A model generated the notes under the pieces. That model was not told the DNA's origin. It saw only the letters and a program-made list of their open reading frames with translations, and did not search any database. Shown piece by piece: positions 11,142 through 24,219 of a stretch of DNA of 64,000 nucleotides. The translations under genes and the position numbers were made by a program. The stretch is from Gymnogyps californianus (Eukaryota > Chordata > Aves > Accipitriformes > Cathartidae): NCBI RefSeq assembly GCF_018139145.2, contig NC_059483.1, forward strand, positions 5,333,001 to 5,397,000. The letters run 5' to 3'. Position 1 is the first letter of the stretch; each line of letters begins with the position of its first letter.

Positions 11142-11159
11142 GCAATGAAACTTGGACAT

Positions 11160-11225
11160 GCTGGGTGTTAAGCAACTCGCCAAAAGCAACAGGAGGAACC
11201 AATGTCAGAACAGGACTTAAATTTA
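11160..11225 (-). repeat. MIR-like SINE fragment, antisense
   Basis: Reading the plus strand, 'gttaagcaactcgcc', 'aaaagcaaca' and 'gtcagaacaggac' follow the order of the reverse-complemented MIR core: 'gttaagtaacttgcc', 'caaggtcaca' and 'gcagagccggga'. Diverged; judged by eye. Confidence 0.45.
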
Positions 11226-14200
11226 TCTGTTGCTCACTGGTGATCCCACAGCTGGGCAGGATCCAGCTGAGCAAACTGTGATGTGGTGACTGTTCTGTCT
11301 CTTCCCACACAATGTACTTATATTGTAAAATATATATTAAAATATTCAGGGAGTTGGACATATTTCATGTAATCACTGCAGGATGGTAGCTTTTAGTCGA
11401 TCACTCGGATCAAGCCCTCTAGACCTTGGGCAGTTCTTTCCTGATGTGAAATGTAAAGCTTTCATCTAGGAGAAAAAAAAGACTTTATAAGTGTAATAAA
11501 TCTACCAACACCTGGCTGCAAAGAGAGGTAAGTGGGTTTGGAGGGGTTTTGTTGTTCTTATCTATTTGTTTAGCTTGGAAGAAGCAGGAGCAGAGTGGCT
11601 GGGTGGCACGGGGACGTGTCCATCCCCACCACTGATGGCACGTGTCACGGCAGGCACAGGCAGGTCCCAGCTGCCTGGCACCTGCGTGGACTCCGTGGGG
11701 CTGGCTGCCTTGGAGGACACGGCAGGTCACCACAGCAAAGGTGGTTGAAGCTGCATAAAATGCCCTCTTGATGCTCAGGTCTATGGGAGCCTCGTCTGAT
11801 CGTTCTGGCATGTTGTCATCTTCAGCTTGTCTCCGAGTTGTGGCCCGTAGTCTGGTCCTCTGTGTCTTGGCACCTTCACTGCTCTGCTTTTCAAAGAAGA
11901 AATAATTTGAGCAAAGTTTGGGCTATGCTTTCTGCCCCGGGTAGGAATAGAATGGTTTTACAGACAGCACCAGTATCCAGCTGGTGTGCTTGTGCTGCAT
12001 CCCCAAATCACCTTCAGTGCCTACTGTCCTCTTTCTAGTGGCCTAAAACCTACAGCTTCATTTCTTCCATGAGGGAGTCAAGCTATCTCAAAGCACTGGC
12101 ACTCTCAAGACTGAAGATACTGTTGGCATAACACAAGTATAATTACTGTCAGTATAATCAACAAGGATTATTGGATTGATTTCTCTTCCCCCCCCCCCCC
12201 CTTCAGATATTTAAGAAACCCCAAACTTGCATAAGAGTAGATAACTTGGTAGAGTTCCCCGTTGCTGGAGGCATCCTTCTGAGCTGGAGCTCGGCTTTCC
12301 CTGGAAGACGTAGGATCTTGCATGCCGTCAGTCTAGCTTATGGGTACGGTGTTGCCAAGCCATAGGTATAATTACAAGGAAAAGATGGCATTGATCACGC
12401 CATCTTGTCCAGCAAGATGCTTCCGCAGTTGTGCATGGCGTGTTGGCTGGGGAGCCTGCTGCCTCCCCGTGGCAGGCGGAGAGCTGCTGGTGCATGGGAG
12501 CAGAGGAAGGGAGCATCAGCAGCAAGGAGGATGCTATGAAACAGTGATAGTGATGTGGAGCTTGGGAGATGGTTCTCTTGAATCCTCCCTCGATGCTAAC
12601 TTCACTGCAGTTAAAAGCTGAAGAAGGTTTGGTCTCCTTGGTGATTTGGGTGAGGGTAAAAATGGCTTTAATCTTTTTGGCTAGAGTCTAAAATGAAGGT
12701 ATAACCTTCTTAATGCACCTGGCAAAGAAACATGTTTCTTACAGGTGTAGCTTTGTTTTTTGTCCTGTGTTCTCTTGCAAATGAGCATCCCTTTTTTTCT
12801 TCTTTTTTTTTTTTTTTTAACATACATATGCCTCCTTTTGGAAATTCTTGTTTCCACCCAGGCACCTGCATTTCAAGTCTCTCTCATGCAGATTCATTTT
12901 TCTCTTTAGACGTGTGCCATGCTGACAGGCCTAAGGCTAGAACATGCTTTTTATCTGTGAAGGCTTTCTCTTGCACTTTCACTTTGAGTAGGTGATACTT
13001 TGAGGTGAAGGCGAGGGGCTGTGCCATGCTGTTGAGAGCCAAGTCCTGGGCTGCTGCTCTGGGTTGAAAGTCAGACTGCTCCGGACTTGTGTCTTGGGTT
13101 TGGGAGTACTAAAGGTTTTGCATGTCTGAATGAAAGGAAGAGAGGTGTGGTTTTGGAAAAGGCCTGCCTGAAGAGAGACTTTTGAGCTTAACTTCTGCAT
13201 TTACTTTCATTTATCAAAATGCACAAAATCTCAAGAGAGAAGGGTTGAATTTGGGGGGTTGTGTCCTCATAGTCTGTGTTCTGGCTTTTTTTTTATGCTG
13301 GGCTAATATACGAACAGAGGTCCTGAACATCACAGGAATCCAGATGAGAAGAGCAGCCTAAAAATCATCGGTTATGCATGCATCGAGGTTGCATCAAAAG
13401 TTCTTTTTGAGAAATATAGCCTTTTTATTGAATCCTTATGGCGCAGGCACTATGCCTTGCCATCTTCTGGACTGCCCCAGGAGCATGTTCGTTAACTCCC
13501 ACTGTTCTGCATTAACATTGGCTTCTGTGCTCCATTTAGATTTTCTTTAAAGCATTACATAAACAACTATCGTGTAAATACAGGCGTTTGTAATGGTGCT
13601 TTTAAATTAAAAAGACTCTTGGATTCATGCAAGTAGACACATGCTTGCGCAAAATAACTTTTGGCTTCCCCCTAACACTTTTCAGAATAATTTAAAGGAA
13701 GAAAAGATTTGCAAACAGTTGTAAAAGAGCCATAAAAAACTGTCAAATACCAGACCTTCAGCTAATTGTAAACTGTTTTGCTCTTGGAAGTCATACAACA
13801 TTGATCTCATAGCTGCTTCATTAAGAAGGTGCTTCTCTGTAGCACAGGAGCTGCTTGCTCAGGTAGCCATGAGCAAAAATAGCAAGAGATGTTGTGCTTC
13901 TGCTATGAATGCCCAGTATAAACTAGAATAGCTCCAGGCAACTGAAGTATTCTGTACCAAAAAGGAAGGCAAGCATTGCAGGGAGCTGAACAGGAAAAAG
14001 CTGCAGAGCTGAAAACTTCTTTTTCTCTCCTCCCAACTGCTTCACCCTAGAAAAGGCACAACATCTCTAGCCCTTTGCGGGCAGGCATGGCAGAGGTGGG
14101 GCGTGTTTCGGGAGGACCCACTGGCACAAGAGGATGCAGGTATGGGTGATGAGTGCGGTAGAGCCTGTAGGCTTGCTCTCTGACTGACTGTCCTTATGGA

Positions 14201-15375
14201 ACATGTTCTAATCTTCAGTTTTCAAAGGGAGATGTGAAAAAAATCTTCTTGGACAGAGAATTGGCTGACATCCCTGGCCAGCTGGTTAGTTGCATCTTTT
14301 TTTTCAGTGTACCAAGGAAGATAAGCACTCGTGGGTCGGCTTCTTCTGGTTGGGATTAAAAAAAAAAAAAGTCAATAGTCCATTAGACTAGATCAGTGGA
14401 AAAAGTTTTCTCTGAACTCAGCTCTAATTCTGCAGTTGGGTGATGTCTTCCTTGAAGAACGTGCCTAGCTCTTTGAATTGTGTCCTTCCAATGCTGCAAA
14501 TTGGGGTGTCTGCTTCAGGGAAATATTAATAGCAACCTACTGGGTCTCATCTCTAGTGTGTTCACTTTCAGTCTCTCTCCTTTAACCAGTTTCTAAAGCT
14601 CTATCATTAAATCTCTTTAAGAAGGGAAATTCTTGCCTTTGTGTATTGGTTGAGCTGATGAATGGTCGCCTGTTATCTGCTCGGTGCATGACTGAGTCGG
14701 GCTGTCAGAGAGACAGAGCTGCAGTCAAAGGGACTTTATTTCAGGCTTCTCTACCTCTTCTGGGTTAGCGATGGAGTGGATTCTCTTCCCATCTGTTCCT
14801 GAACCAGAAACGTCCTGTTTAACAAGAGGGAGGACTGGGGATTTTATCTGGCCCAGCCATTTCCTTCTTGATTTCCCAGTTTCCTTCCCCTGCAGCGATC
14901 CCGTGCTGATCCCTCACCTCCAGCCATGGGTACGGGACATGGCCCTCTTTGCAATGATTCTTCCAGCTGCTAAACAAGGGGAGGAAAACCAAAGTGTCAT
15001 TGCTCGCCCCTGCTGAATTTGGACATTACCCATACATGCCCAATTGCTGGACGTCCAAGTCTGTACTGGCAGTTGAACCTCTTGGTTTGCAAGTGTTGGT
15101 GTGCTACTTAGGAGCGGCGTGTGAGGTTAAAATCCTGCGTGTGCTTCTAAAAGAGTGTCAGCTTTTCTGTGAAAAACTCACGTGTGAGTTACCTGACAGC
15201 AGATCTCTGTGCTTACAAAGTCTGACTTGGGTGCACTCATTAGCACAAGGTGCGTGTACATGACACTTCGGACCAGTTTCAGTAAATGATATGTATTGGG
15301 TAATGCAGCTTAAGCATACAGGCAGTATGGTGTTTTCCCTCACCCCACAAGTAACTGCAAGTAGGGAGTGAGTTG
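11226..15375. other. non-coding stretch, no gene seen
   Basis: Mixed composition with a GC-richer patch around 11580-11750 and frames of at most 108 codons, none recognisable. A C14 tract lies at 12188-12201. A T/C tract at about 12790-12820 and an A-run near 14351-14364 are low complexity. About 13540-13830 is AT-rich and repeat-free. Confidence 0.55.
12188..12201. repeat. poly-C run (14)
   Basis: Uninterrupted C14 followed by TTCAG. It is a mononucleotide tract, likely variable in length, that also imitates a splice acceptor. Confidence 0.9.
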
Positions 15376-15379
15376 CTGA

Positions 15380-15560
15380 ACCTTAATCGGGGTTGTTTTG
15401 CTGATTATTTAGTATCTACTAGGTGCCGAATTCCTTGCTGAGAGACATTATAGGGTGGCAGAGTCTTGCTGAGAGTGGATTACTTTGGCTGGTCAGAACT
15501 GGATGTCAGGACAGCTTTCAGGAAAACCATTTAACCTCAATTTTGTTGCTGAGTAGGTGT
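15380..15560 (+). repeat. possible L2/MIR-like remnant
   Basis: The phrase ttatttagtatctactaggtgccg resembles the 3' portion shared by L2 LINEs and MIR (tttattgagcacctactatgtgccag). About 100 bases later, ccatttaacctcaattttgt resembles the MIR 'cacttaacctc...cagttt' segment. Both are heavily diverged, and the link between them is an inference. Confidence 0.3.
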
Positions 15561-15784
15561 GAGCCAGGCTGCAGGCTTCTGGATTTTGGAGTGTGCCGGC
15601 ACCCTGGTGGCCTCTTCAGCTGGGAAGGATGAGCACAGAGAGAGGGACCCGGGAGAGGATGGGGTGGACAGGAGGTGGCTTACAGCACTACCATTGCAGT
15701 GCACAGCAAATGGTCAGGAAATAGGGCAGCTCTTAATAATTCAAGAAGAAATTCCTGGACACACAAATGAAACAATACCAAATG

Positions 15785-15817
15785 AAAAAAAAAACCCAAA
15801 ACCCAAAACAAAAAACC
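15785..15817. repeat. A/C-rich simple repeat
   Basis: Imperfect (AAAACCC)n / (AAAAC)n tract. Confidence 0.8.
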
Positions 15818-17331
15818 AGCCCTGAAAATCATCTGTGTGCCCAGACTCATACCACGTACCATCGCCCATGCGATGGTTTGGTGGTCTGATGCACTGCTGT
15901 CCCTGCCAGCTTAGGTGTGACTTACTTTTCTGATCTCATTCACGTTCCTCATGAGAAGCGTGTCAGAGAGTCATTGAACCATCCAGTAGATTTTGGCCTG
16001 GCTGACTGTAATAATTCAACTTTGTATTTTATGTATGGTATGCTTAAATGGTTTTGAAAGCATTAGGAAAGGAAGAAGGGACTATACGCTGTGCAGCTTG
16101 CTCAAGGAAGCCCTGGTGAGTGATTCCCCCATGACTCTGCAGGTGGTAAGACCAGTTGCTGGCTGCTGCTTGATGTCTCACAAGCCTGCCCTTCCCTGAC
16201 TCAGCTGGTGCTAAAAGTGAGTTTTCTTGCATCTTTTTGCCTCATTTATCTTTTTTTTTGTGTGTGTCTTTACTTCCAACACTTTCCCCATCGTTGTGTG
16301 TGCAGCTAAGCACCGCTCTGACTTGGGACTGCTTTTGCATCCCTTCCTGGCTTTGTTCTGCCTTGCAGAGACAAACATAACATTTATCCCCGCTTTCCCA
16401 GCCCTCCTCAGTTTTGCCCCATTTTAACCACCTTCCCGTACCCCAGAGTCATCAGTACCTCTTCACTGCATCAGTGCAGCAAAGCTCAAGTAGTGCCTGT
16501 CTCCCAGCAGCACTTTGCTACTTGTTTCCCAATTACTGCCCTCTCAGGTACGAGGGTGACTGTCTCAGTGAGAGAGTACATCTTATTTTTGTATGTGAGC
16601 TCCCTGGCATGGGCTCTCGTCTGCTTTTATTGCACCCGGCAGCCTGCCGGGCACCGGCTGCCGTTGTAACGGGGCACTGGGGTCTGTAATGCATTGTCCC
16701 CTGCAGGGTAGTAGGAGAATACGAGATCTTCATCCCAGACCTGGGCGGGCAGAGGTACAGGGAGATGCGCAACTTGGCAGCAAGTGCATGAAGAAGTGGA
16801 AAACTGAGCGTGGACCTCTTGATGAAATCTCCAGCTGGTGGCTGAACTCCAGGACTGTTTTTCCCCACAGTGGCAGCCTTAGTTGGTTGGTCTCCTGATG
16901 CTGCCACAATATGAATATTCAGTGCCAATAAAATATGCACAATACTGTAAGCCTTACCAGGGTGAGGATCTTGAGGGCTCGATGAACTTTGTAACAGCAT
17001 TACTCAGTTGTAGGGGCACGACTGATGCAGCAATTGATTTCTCAGTTCAGGCTTCACCTTCTTTTGAGCAGAGTTCATCCCTGTTTGCTTTTCATAATAG
17101 CGTCATTACACCTCGCTGGCAGCAGGACAAGGGAGAGGCGACTGTGCAGCTTTTCATTCCTCGTGTACTCCTGTGCAATAACCAACGGTGGTGAGCACCA
17201 ATCTGTCAGGCTTGAATTTTGCATATCTGATATGTTATCAGCTAGCTGGTATTAACACTAATGTAAAAGACTCCTGTTTTAACTCAGATTTTTCCAACAG
17301 CTACAGAACAAAGGCCCAAAGAGTTTCAATA

Positions 17332-17372
17332 TTAAAGAAAAAAGCAAAGGGGGGAAAAAAAAAAGCAAAGCT
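17332..17372. repeat. A/G-rich low-complexity tract
   Basis: A-runs broken by short G-runs and by two AAAGCAAAG motifs. Confidence 0.75.
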
Positions 17373-18479
17373 ATGCTGCAGTAGCAAGAATACAAAAAAA
17401 TGCATCTTTAAACTTTTTTTTTCTCCTCATCTGCTTTCTGTATGACTCACAAGCCAGGCTCTAAAATGGCCTCCAAACATGCATGCATAATTTTGCACAT
17501 CCAAGTGTCTGCATATGCAGTGCTCTTAAATATCCCCGAGGCATTGGCTTTGCCGCTGGGGCAGAGTGGGGAAGGGGCGAAGGAGTTCATCCCCAGAAGG
17601 GCCCTAACTTGTGTTAGCATCGCTTCCCTGATGGCCTTACCCCAGCCTTCGGTGTGTGCTGGTCAACCACCAGTGTCCACACAACCTGCTCTTCTCCGTG
17701 GGTTTATGCCGGGCTAGTTCCTCTCCTCCTATGAAAGGCATAGGCTGTGAAAGAAGACATGGGCTTTCTGAGTACCAGCTATTTTCCAGGAACTAATTGG
17801 ACAAGGGAGGGTGAGGGAGAGCCAGACTTTGGAAAAAGTTACGTGTGAAGCTATAGAAATGAGGCTGAGACCACTTTTGGGCTAATGGCATTGCTCTTTA
17901 GTCACAGGGCAGTGGGACCCACCACCCCTGCTCACGGAATCAACAAATAAATACGCTAAAAATTAAATCCGCTTGCCTGTTTGTTTTTTTTTCTTTCAGT
18001 GATTCCTGACAGCACACCTTTTAAAGCAGGCATCTCGTCTGTGCTTCTCATAGCTTTTGTAAAATAACTAAGAGCTCTTAAATGAAAAGCCAGCACGTGG
18101 ACGTGCTCGCAGGTGTCGGAGCAGGGTTTTCACCCCTCAGGAGGGGATGTACAAACTGTTTTCAGCTGAAGCAACAGAGGCCGTTAACAGCCAGAGTCAT
18201 GGGTGGCTCTTTTAACAGCCTGTGATAATAAACCCAATTTTAGGGGTTTAATGTGCAGATGACGTCCCCTCTTCTGAAAGTGGCCTGTGTGTGCAGTGAT
18301 ACTTGGCACGTGTTTCGAGTGCTTTCTGTTGGTCAGGGTAGGGTGAGCGTACCTGACATAGCAGAAAGGTGTTGATTTGATTAAAATCTGGCTCTGTTGT
18401 CTGGCAGAAGCCCCGAATCCCCCTTTTACCCTTTCTGCAAGCAGAAAGAAGTGCAATTTTCATTCAGCATAGATGTTTC

Positions 18480-19250
18480 CCTTTCATCCCTGAAGCTAAT
18501 TTTTTTTTTTTTTCCTGCAGCAGTTTTGGTGAAATTATGTATCGCTTGTGATAATTCATTTTAAAAATTCCTGAGCTGTGTGGCGTACTTTCATGAAAAT
18601 TCATTTAGATAAAATTAGATATTATTGTTTAATGAGGTGGCATTTCAATTTAGACCTTGCATCATGCATATACCAAGAGTTTTTTATGGAATAGTTAGGT
18701 TCATTTGAGTAATAAAGGCTGAATCATGGGGGCTTTAATTCTTAATCGCTGTGAGGATTGTTATCTGTGGGATGTGAGCTGTCTTAGTGGTATTCAATCA
18801 AGTGTCCACTTAGCCGTGACCAGAAGTAATTGCTCCCAAGTGGGTTGCACAATGACCTGTTAATACTTGCTTTGACCCTCTGACCTTGTCTGCCCCATTG
18901 TTTAGGATTTTATAGCGAGCGAGTCTGCATTTCTGTGGGGTCAAGTAGATATCTGAGGTCAAACATTTTCTGATTACTCCATAGTGTACACTGTAAGTCT
19001 GCGGAGTTGTTGCATAGCAATAGTCACCGCTTCAGAGGAGGACGCGAAGGGTTGGGAAATTGTCTTCCTGAATGCATGTAAACAGTTTAATATTTTACTG
19101 AAAGAAGTTCATCTTCTAAATTAGGTATGAATAATACATTTGTAATTACTACTCATGTCTTTAAACACTTGTGTCTTAATTGGCTTGGGTATTTTTTTAA
19201 TGTATTTGCATTTTGTCAGGGAAGTTAATTTTAACTTGCAGAGATGGAAG
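18480..19250. promoter_or_regulatory. AT-rich block with nuclear-receptor half-sites
   Basis: About 770 bases with no usable frame and no repeat beyond a T-run at 18500-18514. AT-rich homeodomain-type motifs dominate to about 18700. Then comes a cluster of AGGTCA-type half-sites (listed next), and the block ends with an octamer match, ATTTGCAT, at 19204. The look is that of a long conserved enhancer; conservation was not tested. Confidence 0.4.
18853..18961. promoter_or_regulatory. nuclear-receptor half-site cluster including a DR2
   Basis: TGACCT at 18853, TGACCC at 18873, TGACCT at 18881, GGGTCA at 18938 and AGGTCA at 18956. The pair at 18873-18886, read on the minus strand, is AGGTCA-GA-GGGTCA. 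That is a direct repeat with 2-base spacing, one of the spacings bound by retinoic-acid receptor/RXR dimers. Five half-sites in 109 bases is more than expected in AT-rich DNA. Function is inferred. Confidence 0.4.
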
Positions 19251-22150
19251 GCGAGTTGCGTTGACTGGGGATGGCTTCGTCCTGCATCCCTTTAGCGCCT
19301 GGGCTTGTGTCGGTGCTTCTAGATGAGTTCAAGTGGGGATTGCTTCATCCCTGCCTCGGACTGCAGCCATGGACTATTTTATGTGCTTCTCACAGCCTTC
19401 CAGAATTAATTTGACCTACTTGTTGATGACTGCGACCCGCAGACGGTTGGGATGTCCTGCATTAATTTATTGTTTAAATGTTGCTGAAAGCGTGGTCGTA
19501 TTGTGCAGGAATTTGCAGAGGGACTTGCTGTGTTGTGTAGCTGAAATGCGGTATTTTCTTAGCAGTGTATCTGGCAAAATAGCGCTGTTGTACAAACAAA
19601 GCCTTGGTATTGTTTGTAGCACTACTCCATCTTTTCATGTCGTGTTTACTGAGTTCACTAGCCAAAACACTTCTGCGCACTCTTCAGCCTTGTAGGTCAG
19701 CTTTGCTTTAAAATAACATATATGCCCATCTCTTGGCATCGCATCCTAGGGAAAATATTTTGATCATCGTTCCCTGAGCGGGGCTGGTGGGATGACACAA
19801 AGCAGTTGGATCACGATACAGTTTGGGGACAAACACAGCTAGCGTTCCTGTGAGAGAAGCAGACTATAGTCAACTGAGTAAGCAAGAAACGAGTGCTAGA
19901 GAGAAAACTATATAGCATATGTGGGGGAGAAAAACAAAACAGTGACTCTCTTTCCACTGCCAGAATATTTAAAAACAAACAAACAAGAAAGCAAAGCAAA
20001 GCACGCCTTGCAAGGAAGGGAACCTGTGAATTTTTCTTACTATGCGTGAGGCCGTATGTGGATCTCCTCTTGCCAGAACGTCCTCAGGGAGGTTGAACCG
20101 TCCGTTCTCTGAGACCACGTCTTGATCTGTGCAGGACCTCATAAGGCCACACGTGGGTTGGCCGCAGAGGCTCTCGAGAGCTCCTTATTGATTTGAGTCT
20201 TCGTCCTTTAAAACCGCGTGAAGACTGCAGCCTCTTGTGCCAAATTGTCTCTGAAGCCTTTTCTGTTGTAAGGGTTCGGGCACGGCTGGATTTATGGAGA
20301 TGCCTTCCTTCGCAGATGTTGGTATTTCATCACCCAGCACAGTCCCGTTGTCCTCCATGGGCTGATGACGTGTTGTCAGTGTAGGCCCTGGCGCAGGCGT
20401 GCGGTCTCATTTCCCCCTGAAACTGTGATCTGGAGGCACTCCTGACCTAAACCAGCCCCGGACATTATAGCTGTCTTTCTCTGGGCCATCCACCTCTGTC
20501 TCCCCACCGCAGCTTGCCTTAGGAGGGAGCGTCTCCTCGAATCTCCTCATCCTCTCTGGAAAATGTAAGTTTGGGAGACGGTGTGGGAGATGAAGGGATT
20601 TTCACCTCATGTTGCTCAAGGTCTGGTTGCTTCACTGGATGGAGCAATCCCTTCTTCTGGGGGCCTGCAGACACCCCAGGTAAGGTGGACCAGGAATCAG
20701 GAGCTTTAGCTCCTTGCTCCGCAGAGCGAGAAGGGTGGTGAGATTGGCGGGGAAGGCGCCAGAAATGCAGAAGTTCTTACCAGGTGCATATTTTAGGGTT
20801 GATGGTAATGAAACAAGTATATCATCCTTCTCTCTTAATGATTAGTCAGAACTGGGGCATTTCTCATGAAGACCCCATGACTAACGTTACTGTGGGAAAT
20901 CCAGAGGGCTTTGAGAACCTGATTTTGAGGCTTTTGCTGTGTTTGTTGAGATAGATACAGTTTTCACAAGAAAATGGTGTGCTTTTTACTCCCCTTTCTA
21001 AAAAAACACGTGCAGCTTGAAAAACTGAGTACACAGCATCTCTAACGTGACACTCATTGCTTCTTACCAAGCCTGGGCGCTCTGGGTCCCTTCTCTACTG
21101 GTGATGTCTGCAGCAGAGCACTAGGAGGAACTTGCTTTTGATGGAAACATCTTGTGCTGAGTCCAGAATAAACAGAATATTTCTTAACTTTCAAAAGGAA
21201 TGCGAGTGGATGCCACGGAAATGAAAGATCCCATTTAACACAGATACTGCAACCTTGAATTTTTTTATTTTTTTTTTAAATTGAGATGTGGGAAAACATC
21301 TAAGATGTTGCAGAGGGTTTTTGGAAAGCCTGCGTTTCCCACACGCTCGGGTCTGTGCAATGCCTTTGTAGGTGGTGTGTGGTTTGTGTCAATCATCAGT
21401 CAGGTGCTAATGGTGATAGAGCCGCGTTCAGCCTCTGAAGCCGATGCCGAGCGCATTGATCTTTGCAAACACGTTTATACAAGCTGGAGGAACTGCAGGC
21501 TTGTAGCCACAGTTTTCAGCCATCTCCAGAGTTTCCTTTTGTAGCTCAGGAGAAGGCAGAATACCACTTCTGCAGCAGCCTCAGACGTTGCTGCGACAAG
21601 CCCTTCCTTTGCCTTGATATCAATTTAGCCATTTCATCTTTTCCCCAGCAGACTAAGCAGCAGCACAGATTGGCCGTTATAATTAATTTTGTGCAGGAAG
21701 CAAGAGCTGAGTGTTCCAGCATCTCCTGGTTTTCACTCTGGTTGAAGAAGGCACCCCTCGTACCTGCTATTCTTCCAGTTACAATCCTTTCAAGGAAAAG
21801 ATGACGCTTTTCATGGGACTAGGTATGGGGTTTGGTGATGAAGTTTTAGGGGATCAGTGTAGCATTCTCGTTGGATGCAGATTGGGGCAGCTGTTGATCC
21901 AAATGAACGAAAGGATTAAAAAAAAATACGACCATCGTCGGGGCAATTTGTGCCCATGGCTTTTTGAGCTCTTCCTGTTGTGATTGGTTGCATCTTGCTG
22001 CTTTTCTGAATCCACCACCAAGAGTGCATCATAAGAAAGTGAAACTCCTGTGTCAGCCCAGTCATGTCAGCATGTGATAATGGTGCCGTGCACTCTCGGG
22101 GCTGTATGCCTTCTCCAATTAGTTTGTTTTTTGAAAAGGGTTTTTTTTTC
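19251..22150. other. non-coding stretch
   Basis: Mixed composition, no gene. Frames of up to 120 codons (19333-19695, plus; 21463-21804, plus) have no recognised domain. An AAAC/AAAGC tract sits at about 19971-20001. The part at 20100-20760 is GC-richer. Confidence 0.55.
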
Positions 22151-22254
22151 GGAAATTAACCTATTAGCGTGGTCCTAGGTTGCCTTGCAGAGCTGCTCCT
22201 GCCAAGTACTGAACAGCTCTAAGAGTTGTTAAAACTTTAAACGAGAAGCAGAGG

Positions 22255-22292
22255 CGCTCAGCAATTCTCAGAAGTGCTCGGCACCTTCCAGG
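22255..22292 (+). repeat. ancient interspersed repeat-like fragment
   Basis: 'gctcagcaattctcagaag' then 'tgctcggcacctt' resembles 'cctgattttcagaagtgctgagcacc', the same ancient family suggested at 10913 and 29258. Short and diverged. Confidence 0.35.
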
Positions 22293-22473
22293 ATAGAGCA
22301 ATTTAAAAAAGAAAAAAAAGAAGAAAAAGACGCAACAAAAAACATGAGATGTAGTTATGCAAATTATGACCTTTAAATGCATTTTATATTTGGATTGAAG
22401 TTGCTAACGCATTCTTTCCAAGTTCTGTTTTTCCAGTGCGATTCTGCTTTGGGTGCTTCTCTTTGTATTGGGG

Positions 22474-22575
22474 GAGCGGAGCGGTGCCGGTCCCGCGGCG
22501 GGAGCGCGGGACACGATGACTCGAAAAAGCAGCCACCACGCTCCGGGATGAGCAGCTCATCGGTTAGCGAGGAGC
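22474..22575. promoter_or_regulatory. small CpG cluster
   Basis: About 15 CpGs by hand count in about 100 bases, inside otherwise CpG-poor DNA. It is too short for a standard CpG island call. It could be an unmethylated regulatory core, or simply a GC-rich patch. Confidence 0.35.
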
Positions 22576-24219
22576 CTAAATAGGTGGATTTTAATTTCTC
22601 TGGAGGGTCTAAGCATGTTAACTAGATGGCAGATTCCTCATTAGCTAGATGGATTAAAATTTGTATCATGGCTGATGCCTATCCTGACTAATACGTGTAA
22701 GTAACAGCTCGTTCTAGTAGAGCTATTGGACGTGGCTTGGGTGGAGGAGAGGAATTGGCTTCTGTGGAGGATATTTGCAGAAAGTCACATTTTTACCATA
22801 TGTTAGCAGGAGTCTCTTTGGATGCAGGTTTTGGATGGAGTCCTCTGTGTTGCTGTAATCTGGTTTGTCCTTTTTCTACCACTAGTTCTGAATCATACCA
22901 ACTACTTGGACTCTTCTGTGTGTTTCCTGAAGGACAGTGGGAACATTTCTGCTGGCTCAGCTGCCTTTCACCTCTTACTTCATCTTGATGAAGGAGTGAG
23001 GCCTGGAGGACTGAAGGAGAAATTTTGTGTCAGTCAGGAGTGAGAAGGGCTGCAAAAAAAATCTGAAAATTCTGCCAAATTTAAAAAAAAAAAAAAAGAA
23101 AAAGGAAGGTACCACGAACCTCATCAATCCTGATTTAGGTCTGGCTTGTGACAAATCATTATGTAGGAAGGGAAATATCCCTTTAATTTTTAATAGCTTT
23201 GCAGTGAAGTTTTATTAGGCAATAATCTGGTTCCTGAGTGGATAAAAGATAAGGGTGAGGGCCAAGTAATTTTTTCCCCTCCCGTGCAGTTGGGAAAGGG
23301 AGAGAGGGGTCATGGCGAGACGGCTGCCTTCTGAAGCTCAAAGCAGCATCCTTCTCTGTGCCAGAAGCATACCGAATGCTTCCAAATGGATATTTACAAC
23401 ATAAATATGTTCAGGATGTGGGTAGCGAGAGAAGTGTGGGAATAGACGCGAAGGTGCATGGGAGTGGGGATGCGAAGGGGGAGGTGTGAAGAGAGCCAGG
23501 AGAGTGTGATGCACATTTTGCAGATAACTTCTCTTCGGGTACCTCCTTCCAAAGCCTGGGTGCGGACTTTCCTGCTCCTACCAATGTCCTGGGGCTTTAT
23601 GTTCACTGCAAAGAGGTTCTCTTACCCGTCTCTGCTAACGTCACCGGTCCCTGATTTCCAAAACGGTTTATTTTCAGGGAACAACAGCTGATAATAAGCC
23701 CGGATTGGTCAAGTAGCTTAATTTGTAGTTTGGTTGTTGGCGGTTGGCGTTTCTTACAGTATTTCCCAGGCACCGAGTGCAATAGACATTTCACTGGCAC
23801 TTAATAAAGCAGTGTAGGGCACTCCTCAATAATATAATCCTTATGCCAGCCCGGTTGCTAAACCCACGAGTCCCTCAGGCAGTAGTAGACAACTACACTT
23901 GGCGTTGCTGCTTGTTTTACTGTTGTCTCAGATGCCTAGGCAGCATTTCTGCGATTTTAAGGCGGCATGTTATTGCAGTATCTGGGATGAAATTACCACT
24001 TACAGATATATAGGTGACAATCTGACTCCTTTCGGCCGTTGAGCATCGGTGACTTGGGGAAGGCTAGTGGTGCAGGGCACCTTCGGAGCACTGCGCCGAG
24101 TACCAGAAATGAGCATCTGGCCCTCTCTTGTCATTTTTTTTTTTTTCCCCTTCTTTTTTGAACATCTGCTCGCCTGATTGTTTTCTGGGGTTTTTTTTCT
24201 GTGGCTCTTTTAATTTGCG
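22576..24219. other. non-coding stretch
   Basis: No gene was seen. An A-run with G interruptions lies at about 23082-23105, and T/C-rich low complexity at about 24136-24170. Frames of up to 83 codons are not recognised. Confidence 0.55.

Larger units (their letters stand above)
10160..11155. other. non-coding stretch with simple repeats
   Basis: Contains an AAAAC repeat, an AT/C tract, an ancient-repeat-like fragment and a TATG-rich stretch, all listed separately. No gene was seen. Confidence 0.6.
15561..18479. other. non-coding stretch
   Basis: Frames of up to 155 codons (16533-17000, minus) show no family resemblance. An A/C simple tract lies at about 15785-15817 and an A/G-rich tract at about 17332-17372. 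At 17985-17999 a long pyrimidine tract ending ctttcag is an acceptor look-alike. The open register after it stops at 18065, and the only donor nearby, GTAAAA at 18059, is weak. Confidence 0.55.

Noticed and set aside
12188..12206. C14 followed by TTCAG as a splice acceptor
   Set aside because: No donor or open register of sensible length follows.
18500..18522. T-run and cctgcag as a splice acceptor
   Set aside because: The following sequence has no convincing exon. The T-run lies at the edge of an AT-rich block, where such look-alikes are common.
19971..20001. Possible retroposon tail (AAAC/AAAGC tract)
   Set aside because: No recognisable element body on either side. Treated as a simple repeat.
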